Numbered from the stretch's first letter, positions 1 through 8,841 are shown. The stretch: DNA of 64,000 nt from Microbacteriaceae bacterium (GCA_025464975.1 JAODMT010000021.1:40132-104131), one strand, 5' to 3'. Program-made: numbers and translations. The notes: a model not told the origin generated them from the letters alone.

Positions 1-1
1 G

Positions 2-421
2 TTTGCTGGTCAACTCAACGTGTCCGGGATCACCTACGGCTCGCTGTCATCCGCGACCATCGGCTATTGGGTGTCCGAGCGATTCGCGGGCCTCGGAGTG
101 ACGCCAACGGCGGTTGCCCTCGCGAGTGACTACGCCTTCTTCCAGGTGGGCCTTCACCGCATGGAGATCTGCATCCGTCCGGAAAACGGCCCAAGCCTTC
201 GCGTGGTGGAGAAACTCGGATTTCGCTACGAGGGGCTTCGGCGGCGCTACATCCACATCAACGGTGATTGGCGCGACCACTTCTGTTTCGCGCTCGTCGC
301 GGAAGAGTTGCCAACCGGGGTGCTTCGACGCTGGCTCGACGGTCAGGTTCCCTCCGGAGCGGGCGTCGTTCCGCAGGCCGACCGGGATGCGGCGCTGCAA
401 ACCGGCACACATCCGCGCTGA
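2..421 (+). CDS. GNAT family N-acetyltransferase (RimJ/RimL type), 5' end outside window
   Basis: C-terminal part of a Gcn5-related acetyltransferase, which moves an acetyl group from acetyl-CoA to an amino group, in the RimJ/RimL group usually a protein N-terminus. The reading frame is open from base 2, so the true start lies upstream; the GTG at base 20 is internal. The fold is recognisable from IGYWVSERFAGLGVTPTAV, the stretch that binds the CoA pyrophosphate, then HRMEICIRPENGPSLRVVEKLGF and GLRRRYIHINGDWRDHFCFA, the standard C-terminal half of the RimJ family. About 30 C-terminal residues after ALVAEEL look like a disordered tail. The substrate cannot be told from this fragment. Confidence 0.85.
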   Translation, partial: FAGQLNVSGITYGSLSSATIGYWVSERFAGLGVTPTAVALASDYAFFQVGLHRMEICIRPENGPSLRVVEKLGFRYEGLRRRYIHINGDWRDHFCFALVAEELPTGVLRRWLDGQVPSGAGVVPQADRDAALQTGTHPR

Positions 422-473
422 CACACCCTCGCTAATCGGCTGATTAACGGCTGGACACTCGTACCGTAGGCGT

Positions 474-1397
474 ATGGGTGGAGACGGGCTGGGATCGAGC
501 GTGATGTTCGCGCTTGCCGCCGTGCTCTGGCTGGCCTACTTCGTGCCGACCTGGTTGCGTCGCCGCGAGTATCTCGCGACGGAACGCAACGCCGTTCGCC
601 TTCAACAGACCCTCCGCGTCATGGCCGAAACGGCCGAGGTGCCGGAGCAGGTGCGCGCCGAGAGCTCTGCCCGCAACGTCGCCGAGCAGGAGCGAATCCT
701 CAAGAAACGGCAACAGCGTGCCGCTGCCATCGCCGAGGCGCAGGAGACGGCTCTCGCGCGAGCGGCCGCACGTCGACTGGCCGAGCGGCAGCCAGCCATC
801 GCCGCGGACCTCGCGGTCAGCTCGTCGGCCTCCCGCCGCTTGCGTCGCTCCCGCGCCGTCACCTCGGCGACCCTGCTCGTCTCCCTCGTGTCCACCGGGG
901 TGGGCATCGGGCAACTTCACGCTTCTGGCTCCTGGGCGCTCCTCGCCGCCGGTGGGCTGGTCGCAACCGGCAGCTTCGCCATGCTTGGGCTGATGGCTTC
1001 GGTCGGTCGCGCTCGCGCGCAGCTCGCACACACCATCCGACAACAGCCGCCCGTGGTTGTTGCCACGCAGAAGCCCGCGGCTGCCATCCCGGAGAAGCCG
1101 GCGGTTCAGTCCACGTGGACTCCCGTGCAGGTTCCGAAGCCGCTGTACCTGTCCCGTCCGACGGTCGACCGGACCGTCGCGACATCCCTCGAAGCGGCAG
1201 CCGAGCTGCGACAGGCCGCGGCCGACGCCGAGCGCCGGTTGCGCGACGCGCAGCGGGAAGCCGAAGTAACGCCAATCCGAGCGGCGAGCAAGACGACGGA
1301 TAGCCGCTTCGCCAGCATGGGAATCGTCGAATCCCAGCCGCAGACTCGCACCGACCTTGACGCGGTGCTTCGCCGCCGTCGCGCCGTCGCCAGCTGA
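474..1397 (+). CDS. Membrane protein with cytoplasmic coiled-coil regions, function unknown
   Basis: 307 residues. A hydrophobic segment at about residues 8-26 (MFALAAVLWLAYFVPTWL) is followed by a long charged helical stretch (about 30-110) rich in Ala, Arg, Glu and Gln that reads as coiled coil. A pair of hydrophobic segments follows at about 125-175, and then a basic, Ala/Gln-rich tail with another helical stretch (about 235-265). It starts 52 bases after the acetyltransferase and runs the same way. Such proteins are common and uncharacterised in Microbacteriaceae. I do not recognise a functional domain; septum or envelope association would be a guess. Confidence 0.7.
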   Translation: MGGDGLGSSVMFALAAVLWLAYFVPTWLRRREYLATERNAVRLQQTLRVMAETAEVPEQVRAESSARNVAEQERILKKRQQRAAAIAEAQETALARAAARRLAERQPAIAADLAVSSSASRRLRRSRAVTSATLLVSLVSTGVGIGQLHASGSWALLAAGGLVATGSFAMLGLMASVGRARAQLAHTIRQQPPVVVATQKPAAAIPEKPAVQSTWTPVQVPKPLYLSRPTVDRTVATSLEAAAELRQAAADAERRLRDAQREAEVTPIRAASKTTDSRFASMGIVESQPQTRTDLDAVLRRRRAVAS

Positions 1398-1530
1398 CTC
1401 GCAGCAAACTCACCGATCCGGGCGTTTGGCCGGCGGAACCGTCTCCCGGGAGTGTGCTCCTTTTTCCATGCGGCGAGGCTCATTGCGTCAATCGAGGGCT
1501 CTCGAAGGTGATAACGTAGCAACGCACTAC

Positions 1531-1603
1531 GGGCCCTTGGCGCAGTTGGTAGCGCGCCTCGTTCGCATCGAGGAGGTCAGGAGTTCGAATCTCCTAGGGT
1601 CCA
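1531..1603 (+). tRNA. tRNA-Ala (anticodon CGC)
   Basis: Complete cloverleaf. Acceptor arms 1531-1537 and 1596-1602 pair with a G3-U70 wobble, the identity element for alanyl-tRNA synthetase. The anticodon stem CCTCG/CGAGG closes the loop TTCGCAT with anticodon CGC, which reads GCG. The T arm is AGGAG-TTCGAAT-CTCCT. The discriminator is A at 1603. The CCA end is not fully encoded (the next bases are CCG), as is usual in this group. Confidence 0.97.
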
Positions 1604-1631
1604 CCGTTACAGGTCTGCTTCGGCAATCGAC

Positions 1632-1657
1632 GAGAGCCACCCTTCGGGGTGGCTTTC
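1632..1657 (+). terminator. Probable terminator hairpin after tRNA-Ala
   Basis: A GCCACCC stem (1636-1642), TTCG tetraloop and GGGTGGC (1647-1653), extended outward by A-T and G-T pairs, then TTTC. It lies 29 bases behind the tRNA and before the convergent gene ending at 1675, so it could serve both strands. The U tract is short. Confidence 0.7.
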
Positions 1658-1674
1658 GTCGTTGGTGCGTTGAA

Positions 1675-2298
1675 CTACTTGGATAGGGCGCTCACGATAG
1701 CCTGCGCGCCATCCCAATACGGAGTGTAGAAGTTCGGGTCTTGATTGGCCTGAACTGCGTGGGCGGCCCCAGTCGGGGTCAGAGTCTTCCAGTTCGGGAT
1801 CCGAACGAGTGCGGCGAAAAAGTTCGTCGCGGAGATATACGGATCCATTCGGTCGGTGAGGCTACCCCAGGCACCATTCGCCCGCTGTTGGAAGAGCCCT
1901 CGGCTGTCAACGCCGGCGGCGTCCCCGTAGGAGAGGTCTCGAAGACCGGACTCTCCCATTGCCGTCATCACCCCTATGGCCTGGGTGTGCGTCCCGATGC
2001 CGAACGAGCGCGCCGCGTTGATGATGTGGGCGGCATTTACGAGACGGTCCTGGCAGTAGCCGGCGATCGGCCCTGCCGGCACGATGATGGTCCCGACAGT
2101 GACCGGGGCAACGTGCGGGCACACGGGGGCGGCGGATTGAGTCGGCGTGGGTGACAGGGGAGAGGTCAGAAGCTGTGAGGCACCATACAGACCACCACCG
2201 AGCCCGACTGTCAAACAGACGCCGACAACGATCGGGACTAGCGGGTTGCGCACTGCCTCCTCCTTCCTTCGAGCGGCACGGGCACGAGCGTAGTTCAC
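1675..2298 (-). CDS. Membrane-anchored lytic-transglycosylase-like protein
   Basis: 207 residues. A basic N-terminus (RARAARRKEE) precedes one transmembrane helix at about residues 20-43, so the rest is outside the cell. A Ser/Thr/Pro linker follows, and then a domain with GIGTHTQAIGVMTAMGESGLRDL and GVDSRGLFQQR. This resembles the lysozyme-like domain found in many Actinobacteria near cell-wall and phage-like hydrolases. The Glu in MGESGL is the obvious candidate acid. The likely role is peptidoglycan cleavage or remodelling at the surface. The gene is single and faces the tRNA-Ala gene. Activity is not certain, since many homologues are annotated only as hypothetical. Confidence 0.65.
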   Translation of the reverse strand: MNYARARAARRKEEAVRNPLVPIVVGVCLTVGLGGGLYGASQLLTSPLSPTPTQSAAPVCPHVAPVTVGTIIVPAGPIAGYCQDRLVNAAHIINAARSFGIGTHTQAIGVMTAMGESGLRDLSYGDAAGVDSRGLFQQRANGAWGSLTDRMDPYISATNFFAALVRIPNWKTLTPTGAAHAVQANQDPNFYTPYWDGAQAIVSALSK

Positions 2299-2339
2299 CT
2301 GGCTTGGTGCTCGGCTTTCACCAGCTCAAGTTGCCTGCG

Positions 2340-2621
2340 TTAGCGGATGGCGAAATGGGTCTGGCCGATGGCGTCCAGCTCCGCGACATCCACGCTTGAG
2401 ACCCGGGCGCCCGGCGGCCCGCGTCGAAGCCAGGCGATGAAATCGTCGACGACGTCTGGCTGCCCCTCCGCCTCGACGTAAACGGAAGAATCAGGCCGAT
2501 TTGTGACGAAGCCGGCGAGTCCGAGTCGGTGCGCCTGCCTTCGAGCGTTCCAGCGAAAGCCGACGCCCTGCACGCTGCCGCGAACCGTGACGCTGCGACG
2601 AACGATGCCGGCGGGATCCAT
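2340..2621 (-). CDS. acyP: Acylphosphatase
   Basis: 93 residues, the normal size for the family, which hydrolyses acylphosphates such as acetyl phosphate or 1,3-bisphosphoglycerate. The signature VTVRGSVQGVGFRWNARRQA holds the phosphate-binding loop and catalytic Arg (GSVQGVGFR), and the catalytic Asn sits in GLAGFVTNRPDSSV. The ATG at 2621 begins MDPAGIVRRSVTVRG, matching usual family starts; an upstream in-frame extension adds only low-quality sequence. It lies 32 bases downstream of the NUDIX gene on the same strand and may share its transcript. Confidence 0.93.
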   Translation of the reverse strand: MDPAGIVRRSVTVRGSVQGVGFRWNARRQAHRLGLAGFVTNRPDSSVYVEAEGQPDVVDDFIAWLRRGPPGARVSSVDVAELDAIGQTHFAIR

Positions 2622-2653
2622 GGGGATCAGGGTACGCGTGAGACGGGCACCCA

Positions 2654-3121
2654 TCATCCACGAGGGGACAGTCGGGCCTCGAGCGCGTCGAGCACGGCAA
2701 CCTGACCTCGCACGACCTTGACTCTGGCTTCCGCGAGGGAGACCCAGCGCGCATCGTCGATCTCGGGAAACCACTGGCGACGACCGGAACGGGGTGGCCA
2801 CTCCGCCTCGAACAGGTTGCTCGATACCGTCTCAGCCGCGAAGTCGGTCTGCGCTGTGAAGACAACGACGACCTTGCGCGAAGGCTGTTCGAACTCTCCG
2901 AGAAGTGTCCATTCCGCTGGGGGAGCGGGATGTCCGATCTCCTCGGCGAACTCGCGAAGGGCGGCGTCGAGATCCGTCTCGGCCCCGACCGGCTCGCCCT
3001 TGGGAATCGACCAGGCCGCGGCATCCTTCGTCCGCCAGAACGGACCGCCCATGTGACCGATCCACACCGAAAGAGAGTCGTCCGCCTCGAGACGGTAGAG
3101 CAAGAGCCCGCAACTTCGCAT
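2654..3121 (-). CDS. NUDIX hydrolase
   Basis: 155 residues from the ATG at 3121, which has a GGGAG ribosome site nine bases upstream. A TTG start at 3178 would add 19 residues but is weaker. The Nudix box GEPVGAETDLDAALREFAEEIG fits GX5EX7REUXEEXG and binds the divalent metal. The N-terminus MRSCGLLLYRL and the tryptophans in WSIPKGE and RRQWFPEI are typical of the family branch acting on diadenosine polyphosphates or oxidised nucleotides. The exact substrate cannot be read from sequence. It is probably cotranscribed with the acylphosphatase. Confidence 0.9.
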   Translation of the reverse strand: MRSCGLLLYRLEADDSLSVWIGHMGGPFWRTKDAAAWSIPKGEPVGAETDLDAALREFAEEIGHPAPPAEWTLLGEFEQPSRKVVVVFTAQTDFAAETVSSNLFEAEWPPRSGRRQWFPEIDDARWVSLAEARVKVVRGQVAVLDALEARLSPRG

Positions 3122-3190
3122 GGGGACAGTCTCCCGCAGCCTGCCGAAATCTATAGTCCTCCGGTTCCCGTCTGCCAACCGTCTACTCCC

Positions 3191-3245
3191 GCCAGAACTG
3201 GCAGCGTACCGTCAGCAATGATCCGGCATTCACAGCGACGTGAAT
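3191..3245. promoter_or_regulatory. Candidate operator palindromes upstream of sugar ABC operon
   Basis: Two perfect inverted repeats precede the solute-binding-protein gene: GCCAG-AA-CTGGC at 3191-3202, and ATTCAC, six bases, GTGAAT at 3228-3245. Sugar ABC operons in Actinobacteria are usually controlled by LacI- or ROK-type repressors that bind such sites. No regulator gene is adjacent, so the partner is unknown. Confidence 0.3.
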
Positions 3246-3326
3246 GGGCGGTTGGCTTACTGCCGGCGGGCCTCGCGGTCAGTTCGCAGCGCTTCTCGCC
3301 CGAGGCACCCAAAGGAGAGCAGACCG

Positions 3327-4637
3327 ATGAAAAGACGAACTGTTGGCCGGGCACTGGCTGCCACACTGGCACTCGCACTGGGTGTCGCGCTAGGCGGATG
3401 CAGTTCGAGCGCGGGGGGAGGCGGTGTGGTTGCCTCGGGCAACTACTCCGGTCCGGCAGTGACCATCAGCTTCTGGAACGGGTGGACCGGCGGGTCGGCT
3501 CCCGTGCTCGTTCCGAAGCTCATCGGCCAGTTCAACGACTCCCACAAGAACATCAAGGTAAAGAACGTTCCGCAGGAATGGGCCGCCATCTCGGCCAAAA
3601 TGCCCCTCGCGATCAAGGCGGGTAAGGGACCGGATGTCGCGGTCGCCCACGGCGACGACATCGCCACCTACGCCGCGCAGGGCCTGCTGCTGAAAAGTGA
3701 CAGCATCGTCAAGGCGTTGGGGTATTCGGCGAGTGACTTCCCGAAGGGCCTCTTGAGCGCGGCAACCTACAAGGGAAGCCAATACGCCATCCCGTGGAGT
3801 GTCACCCCGCTCGGGCTTTTCATCAACAAGGACGTACTGACTGCCGCCGGACTCGATCCGAACCTCGTGCCGACCGACCAGCCGAGCTACATGGACGCCC
3901 TCGCCAAGCTCAAGGCCGCGGGGGTGCAGGGCGAATGGGTTGACGGGTTTGTCTTTACCGGCACGTTCGAATTCGAGACCCTGGTCTGGCAGTTCGGCGG
4001 CCAACTGTTCAACGACGACGTCTCGAAGGCAACCTTCAACTCCGAGGCCGGAGTCAAGGCGCTCACCCACATGGTCGACATCGTGAAGCAGGGTTACAGC
4101 CCGCCGAATGTGGCCCAGGACGGCAACATCAATGCCCTGGTTGGCAGCAAGACCGCCTTCAACTGGAACGGGGTGTGGCAGACGACAAACTCGGCGCTCG
4201 ACAAGGTCAACTGGACGGCGGCGGCCGTGCCGCAGATCGGCCCGGAGAAGGCCGTTTGGTCGAGCTCGACCGACTGGATCTTCCCGGCAAACAAGGGGCA
4301 GGACAAGAACAAGACCTCGGCGGCCGCAACGTTCGTGAAATGGATGAATGACAACTCATCCGGCTGGGCGGCGACCGGCGAGCTGCCGGCCAAGAACTCG
4401 GTGCGCAACGATCCGCAGCTGCTGCAGGACCACCCGAACCTCAAGCCGTTCCTCGACCAGCTGCCGTACGCACACTACGAGACCGTGTCGCCCGGAATCA
4501 CGAACGCCGTCGCCACAATCACCACCGCGGTGAATGAGGCCGTGCTGCTGAAGAAGAGTCCGAAGCAGGCCCTCGACGATGGCGTAGCCAAGGCGAACCA
4601 GCTGCTCAAGCAGAACGCCAGCCAGTACGGTGGCTAG
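3327..4637 (+). CDS. Sugar ABC transporter, solute-binding lipoprotein (family 1)
   Basis: 436 residues. The ATG at 3327 has an AAGGAGAG ribosome site and begins a lipoprotein signal peptide (MKRRTVGRALAATLALALG) with the lipobox LGGC, so Cys25 would carry the lipid. The mature part starts ITISFWNGWTGGSAPVLVPKL-like, with IPWSVTPLGLFINKDVLTAAG and GKTAFNWNGVWQT, as in maltose/multiple-sugar binding proteins (SBP_bac_1). It captures an oligosaccharide or sugar alcohol outside the membrane and hands it to the two permeases that follow. It overlaps the first permease by 8 bases. The ligand is unknown; the facing alditol-oxidase-like gene hints at a polyol. Confidence 0.92.
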   Translation: MKRRTVGRALAATLALALGVALGGCSSSAGGGGVVASGNYSGPAVTISFWNGWTGGSAPVLVPKLIGQFNDSHKNIKVKNVPQEWAAISAKMPLAIKAGKGPDVAVAHGDDIATYAAQGLLLKSDSIVKALGYSASDFPKGLLSAATYKGSQYAIPWSVTPLGLFINKDVLTAAGLDPNLVPTDQPSYMDALAKLKAAGVQGEWVDGFVFTGTFEFETLVWQFGGQLFNDDVSKATFNSEAGVKALTHMVDIVKQGYSPPNVAQDGNINALVGSKTAFNWNGVWQTTNSALDKVNWTAAAVPQIGPEKAVWSSSTDWIFPANKGQDKNKTSAAATFVKWMNDNSSGWAATGELPAKNSVRNDPQLLQDHPNLKPFLDQLPYAHYETVSPGITNAVATITTAVNEAVLLKKSPKQALDDGVAKANQLLKQNASQYGG

Positions 4638-5571
4638 CACCGGCCTCTCGCTTCCCCCCGCTCCCGCCGGCCTCCGCGCCCGCGGGGGCGGGGTGCGTCG
4701 GCGCACCGGAATCGCTTACGTGTTCCTCGCGCCTTTCCTCATCCTGTTCGGCATCTTCGTTCTGTGGCCGGCGATCTACGGCGTGTGGATCAGTCTGCAC
4801 GACTGGAATCCGCTCGTGCCGCTTCAGCCGTGGGTTGGTTTGCAGAATTACGTAGACCTTTTCACCGCGGGATCGGTCACGTCGGCCGACTTCTGGCTGA
4901 GCATGCGCGCGACAGCAATCTTCACGGTCGCGAGCGTGCCGTTCTTGCTCGTGATCCCCCTCCTCATCGCGGTGCTGCTCAACCAGAGGATTCGTGGTGG
5001 CACGGTGTTCCGGGCGATCTTCTTCGCGCCGTACGTTCTCGGGGTGGCGGTGCTCGGCGTGATCTGGCGGTACCTGCTCGATCCGCAGCTCGGCGTCGTG
5101 AACCACGTGCTTGGCGTGCTCGGACTGCCGTCCGACATCCCCTGGACGGTGGATGTTCCGTGGGCCTGGGTCTCCCTCGTCGGAGTGACGGTGTGGTGGA
5201 CCCTCGGCTTCAACACGGTGATTCTGCTCGCCGGGCTCAAGGGCATAAGCGCCGACCTCTACGACGCGGCGGCGATGGATGGCGCGGGCTCGGTCCGTAA
5301 GTTCTGGAGCGTCACCCTGCCGGGACTTCGACCCGTGATGACCTTCGTGACAACCATCACGATCCTCGCCTCGGCCAACATGTTCGGACAGGCATACTTG
5401 CTGACAAAGGGCGGTCCAGGACACGCCACCCGCACCGCGATCATGTTCATCGCGGACGAGGGCCTTTCGCAAAACCAGATGGGCGCGGCGGCGGCAATGA
5501 GCTACGTGCTGTTCGCGTGCCTCGCCATCATCAGCATCGTCAACTTCCGCTTGCAGCGAGAAAAAGCATGA
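4630..5571 (+). CDS. Sugar ABC transporter permease (MalF/UgpA type)
   Basis: 313 residues, six predicted membrane helices, starting with GTG inside the end of the binding-protein gene. The EAA motif that contacts the ATPase is visible at about residues 213-235 (DLYDAAAMDGAGSVRKFW, followed by LPGLRP). It forms a heterodimer with the next permease. No ATPase gene is in the operon. In Actinobacteria such incomplete CUT1 systems usually borrow a shared MsiK-type ATPase encoded elsewhere. Confidence 0.92.
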   Translation: MASTGLSLPPAPAGLRARGGGVRRRTGIAYVFLAPFLILFGIFVLWPAIYGVWISLHDWNPLVPLQPWVGLQNYVDLFTAGSVTSADFWLSMRATAIFTVASVPFLLVIPLLIAVLLNQRIRGGTVFRAIFFAPYVLGVAVLGVIWRYLLDPQLGVVNHVLGVLGLPSDIPWTVDVPWAWVSLVGVTVWWTLGFNTVILLAGLKGISADLYDAAAMDGAGSVRKFWSVTLPGLRPVMTFVTTITILASANMFGQAYLLTKGGPGHATRTAIMFIADEGLSQNQMGAAAAMSYVLFACLAIISIVNFRLQREKA

Positions 5572-5581
5572 GGGGGCGGAC

Positions 5582-6496
5582 ATGAGCGCGAGTGCCACAA
5601 CGACCGAGGCCATTCCGGATCGCCCCCCGGCGACGCCGGTGGCCGTCCGCGGGCCGCAGCGCAAGAAGGCGCGGCGCAGCAGGTTCTCGCGGGCGGTGCT
5701 TTACGCGGTGCTGGTGCTGCTCGCCCTCATCATCCTGCTGCCGCTGGTCTGGGTCGTGCTCACCTCGTTCAAGACCGACTTCGACGCCATCAATTCGCCG
5801 ATCAACCCGATCCCGAATCCGTTCACCACGGAGGCGTATCAGACCCTCGCGTCCGGGCAGCAGCCGATATTCCTCTGGTTCCTGAACAGTCTCGCCGCCG
5901 GGATACTGCAGACCGTGCTGATCCTCATCACCGCGTCGGCCGGCGCCTACGCCCTCGCCCGGCTTGAGTTCCGCGGCAAGCGGCTCGTGTTCAGCGCGAT
6001 CGTGACAACGCTGCTCGTGCCGCCGGTGATTTTCCTCATCCCGAACTACCTCATCGTGCAGAACTTCGGGTGGCTCGACTCCATCTGGGCGATCACCGTG
6101 CCCGGGGCTGCCGGGGCATTTGGCATCTTCTTCCTCCGGCAATTCTTCATCGGGTTGCCGCCGGAAATGGAGGAGGCGGCGCGCGTGGATGGCGCCGGTG
6201 ACTTCAGGATCTTCTGGCAGATCGTGCTTCCGCTGTCGCGCCCGGCCCTCGCGACGCTTGCGGTGTTGAGCTTCCTCAACAACTGGAACGACTTCCTCTG
6301 GCCGATCTACGTGCTGCTGACCCCGGAACACCAGACCCTCCAGCCGGGTCTCGCGGTGCTTCAGGGGGCGTACGCCACCCACTTCGGCATCCTCATGGCC
6401 GGCGCGATCATCGCCTCGGTTCCGGTTCTCATCCTCTTCACCGTCGCCCAGCGGCAGATTGTGGACAGCGTTGCCAGTTCCGGCGTGAAGGGGTAG
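5582..6496 (+). CDS. Sugar ABC transporter permease (MalG/UgpE type)
   Basis: 304 residues. About 30 variable cytoplasmic residues precede six membrane helices. The EAA loop reads EEAARVDGAGDFRIFW followed by IVLPLSRPA. It starts 10 bases after the first permease with GGGGCGG upstream of the ATG. The C-terminus ends IVDSVASSGVKG, the usual SGxVKG ending of MalG-like subunits. This is the last gene of the operon. The next gene is on the opposite strand 30 bases away, without an obvious terminator hairpin. Confidence 0.92.
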   Translation: MSASATTTEAIPDRPPATPVAVRGPQRKKARRSRFSRAVLYAVLVLLALIILLPLVWVVLTSFKTDFDAINSPINPIPNPFTTEAYQTLASGQQPIFLWFLNSLAAGILQTVLILITASAGAYALARLEFRGKRLVFSAIVTTLLVPPVIFLIPNYLIVQNFGWLDSIWAITVPGAAGAFGIFFLRQFFIGLPPEMEEAARVDGAGDFRIFWQIVLPLSRPALATLAVLSFLNNWNDFLWPIYVLLTPEHQTLQPGLAVLQGAYATHFGILMAGAIIASVPVLILFTVAQRQIVDSVASSGVKG

Positions 6497-6526
6497 CCCG
6501 GCGCGTTCACCGGCCGCGCCGATGCC

Positions 6527-7780
6527 CTAGCCGGCAAAGATGGTGCGGTCGAGATACGCGTTGCGGAACTTCCCCGACGGGTCCATCTGTTCGGCGAGAC
6601 CGCGGAAGTCCGCGAGGCGCGGGTAGAGCGAATCGAGCCGGGAGGAATCGATATCGAACACCTTGCCCCAGTGCGGGCGGCCGCGGAATGGGGCCAGCGC
6701 GGCATCGATGGCGGGCAAGAGGCCGAACACGGCCTCCTCCTGCGTCCAGGTGAAATGGAGTCCGACTGTGTCGTGTCCGTACGCGGGCGACAGCCACAGG
6801 TCATCCGCCCTCATCGTGCGGATCTCCGAGATCAGCAGGTACGGTGCCATGGCCGGGCCGAGCGCCCGCATCGCATCGATGGCGGCGACGGCGTGCTCGC
6901 GGGGCACGAGGTATTCAGTCTGCAACTCCTCACCGGCGCTCGGCGTGAAGCCCATGCGAAAGTGCGCCAGCCGGTCCCACCACGGCCCCGGCACGCCGCT
7001 CTGCTGCGTCGCGTTGGCGCTCGGGCCACCGGGCAGCGGATGCAGCTCGGTCGTCTGCCTGACGGCGCCGAACAGGTCGTCCCGATCGGCCGCGGTGGTG
7101 TCGCCGTCGAGGCGACTCTTCAGCCACACCGTCGTTCCGCCGACATCTCCCCAGAGGGTGAAGACGCTCACGCTGTAGGCGCTGGACGTTATCTCATCGA
7201 AGTGCTCCCGCAGCTCGGCCCACCCGAGGTTCTCGAACACATCCTGCCGAACGTCGAAGGTCGGCTCGATGTCGAGGCTCACCGCCGTGACGACGCCGAG
7301 GGCGCCGAGTGAGACCACTGCGCCGTCAAAACCGGTGTCGCCGCGGACCAGTCGGCGCGACTCGCCGGTCGCGGTGACGAACTCCAGGGCGGCGACCGCC
7401 GTCGGCAGGGTGCCGTTCCGGTCACCGGATCCGTGCGTCCCGGTCGCGATGGCTCCGGCGACCGAGATGTGCGGGAGGGAGGCGAGATTGTGCAGAGCCC
7501 AGCCTCCGTCGCTCAGTCGCTGAGCGAACTCGCCGAAGCGCAGGCCGCCTCCCACCGTGACCGTGCGCGAATCGGCGTCCACCTCGAAAATCGCCGGGAG
7601 GCGGGTGAGGGAGACCTGGGTGGCAGGGGAGTCCGCGACATCGTTGAACGAGTGACGACTGCCGAGCGCCTTGATCCGGTCGGAGGCGGACACCACGTGC
7701 TGAAGCTCCTCGATCGACCCGGGCGACTCGATTTTTGTGGCGCGATACTCATAGTTGCCGGACCAGTTTTTCGAAGTCAT
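6527..7780 (-). CDS. FAD-dependent alditol oxidase / D-arabinono-1,4-lactone oxidase family protein
   Basis: 417 residues, close to the 418 of Streptomyces AldO, which oxidises xylitol, sorbitol and similar polyols with O2, giving aldose and H2O2. The N-terminal FAD-binding domain has IKALGSRHSFND, with His43 at the position of covalent flavin attachment in AldO, then ASLPHISVAGAIATGTHGSG and SLGALGVVTAVSLDIEP. The C-terminal half (LDSLYPRLADFRGLAEQMDPSGKFRNAYL) is the ALO domain. There is no signal peptide, so it is cytoplasmic. It converges with the sugar ABC operon, which could deliver its substrate. Which alditol it uses cannot be read here. Confidence 0.85.
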   Translation of the reverse strand: MTSKNWSGNYEYRATKIESPGSIEELQHVVSASDRIKALGSRHSFNDVADSPATQVSLTRLPAIFEVDADSRTVTVGGGLRFGEFAQRLSDGGWALHNLASLPHISVAGAIATGTHGSGDRNGTLPTAVAALEFVTATGESRRLVRGDTGFDGAVVSLGALGVVTAVSLDIEPTFDVRQDVFENLGWAELREHFDEITSSAYSVSVFTLWGDVGGTTVWLKSRLDGDTTAADRDDLFGAVRQTTELHPLPGGPSANATQQSGVPGPWWDRLAHFRMGFTPSAGEELQTEYLVPREHAVAAIDAMRALGPAMAPYLLISEIRTMRADDLWLSPAYGHDTVGLHFTWTQEEAVFGLLPAIDAALAPFRGRPHWGKVFDIDSSRLDSLYPRLADFRGLAEQMDPSGKFRNAYLDRTIFAG

Positions 7781-7806
7781 CCAGCAAGTCTAGGAACCCG
7801 AGACGG

Positions 7807-8688
7807 CTACTCCGCTCCAGGAGCGGCAGGCGGCGCGCGACGCGCCCGGAGCGCCCGCACGATTGCCAAGGCGACGGCCGCCACCCCTCCCAGAAACGCG
7901 AGCCACGGGATCAGCACCCCCGCGACGACGAGAAGCCCGGAGAGAAAGCCGACGAACGCGTCGAAGCCGATAGCCAGCCCCGCGAGAAAGGTCGCGGGAG
8001 ACGGCTTCGGCGCTGCGGCGACAGAGCCGAGCATGAGCGTCACGGTCGAGAGATCCACACGGTCGGTGATCGAGCGCTTCTGAGACTCGAGGCTTTCGAG
8101 CTCGCCCTGCCGGGTGGCAAGCGTCGACTCGATGGAGATCAGATCCGCGGTCGTCGCCGCTCGGGACATCAGGTCGACGAGTCGGGCGACGGACGTCCGC
8201 AGCGCGACGATTCGCGCGTCGAGGTCTTTCGACTCGGCGGTCACGTCCTGTTGCGAGAGGTCGATGCTCTCGAGCCGACCGAGCGTCTTCAGCTCGTCGA
8301 TGGTCGAGTTGAGCCGGGCGGACGGGATGCGCGCGGTCAGCTTCGCCGAGCCCGGTTCGGTCTTCGTAGCGGTACGTTCGATCCGACCGTCGATCCTCCC
8401 GCCCGCCGCCTCGACGATCCGCACCGCGGACTCCACCGCAGTGGCCGGCCGCTCGACCGTGACCGACATAGTGCCCGTCGTTATCACCTGCCGCCCGCTT
8501 GCGGTCGTCTCGGAAGCGGCGGCCCCCGAGCCGGCGCCCGGATTCTTGCCGGCCGAGCCGCCGCCACTCGAGTCGGTGGCGACGCTCGACCCCACCGTTG
8601 ACCCGGTCGAGCCGCTCGTTGTTGCCGAGCATCCGCCGAGTGTGAGAGCAGCGAGAATCAGGACCGTTGACATCACTATTCGTCTCAT
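7807..8688 (-). CDS. DUF4349 domain lipoprotein
   Basis: 293 residues from the ATG at 8688; an upstream in-frame GTG or TTG adds 12 residues ahead of the signal peptide and is unlikely. Lipobox LGGC places the lipid on Cys20. A Ser/Gly-rich spacer follows, then the DUF4349 region: TMSVTVERPATAVESAVRIVEAAGGRI, a long helical coiled-coil part (VARLVDLMSRA to LESQKRSITDRVDLSTVTLML), and a C-terminal membrane hairpin (about 235-285). Members are envelope proteins of unknown role. The gene is separated from the next, divergent gene by about 280 bases containing a 76-bp palindrome. Confidence 0.8.
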   Translation of the reverse strand: MRRIVMSTVLILAALTLGGCSATTSGSTGSTVGSSVATDSSGGGSAGKNPGAGSGAAASETTASGRQVITTGTMSVTVERPATAVESAVRIVEAAGGRIDGRIERTATKTEPGSAKLTARIPSARLNSTIDELKTLGRLESIDLSQQDVTAESKDLDARIVALRTSVARLVDLMSRAATTADLISIESTLATRQGELESLESQKRSITDRVDLSTVTLMLGSVAAAPKPSPATFLAGLAIGFDAFVGFLSGLLVVAGVLIPWLAFLGGVAAVALAIVRALRARRAPPAAPGAE

Positions 8689-8841
8689 GCCCCACGGTAG
8701 AGTCAGCGGTCGCCGAAGCACCACCCAACGTTTCCCGCCAGTTATTCGTCACCGTTTCTGACAGCACCGGGAATCCTCCTGTGCTTCACGGGACTCACCG
8801 GCCCGCGCCTGACCGCACGCCGGCACCGCCCGCCTGCACCG

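Noticed and set aside
1675..2298. Prophage remnant, suggested by the lysozyme-like domain
   Set aside because: A single membrane-anchored protein without neighbouring phage genes or attachment repeats at the tRNA; such proteins are chromosomal in Actinobacteria.
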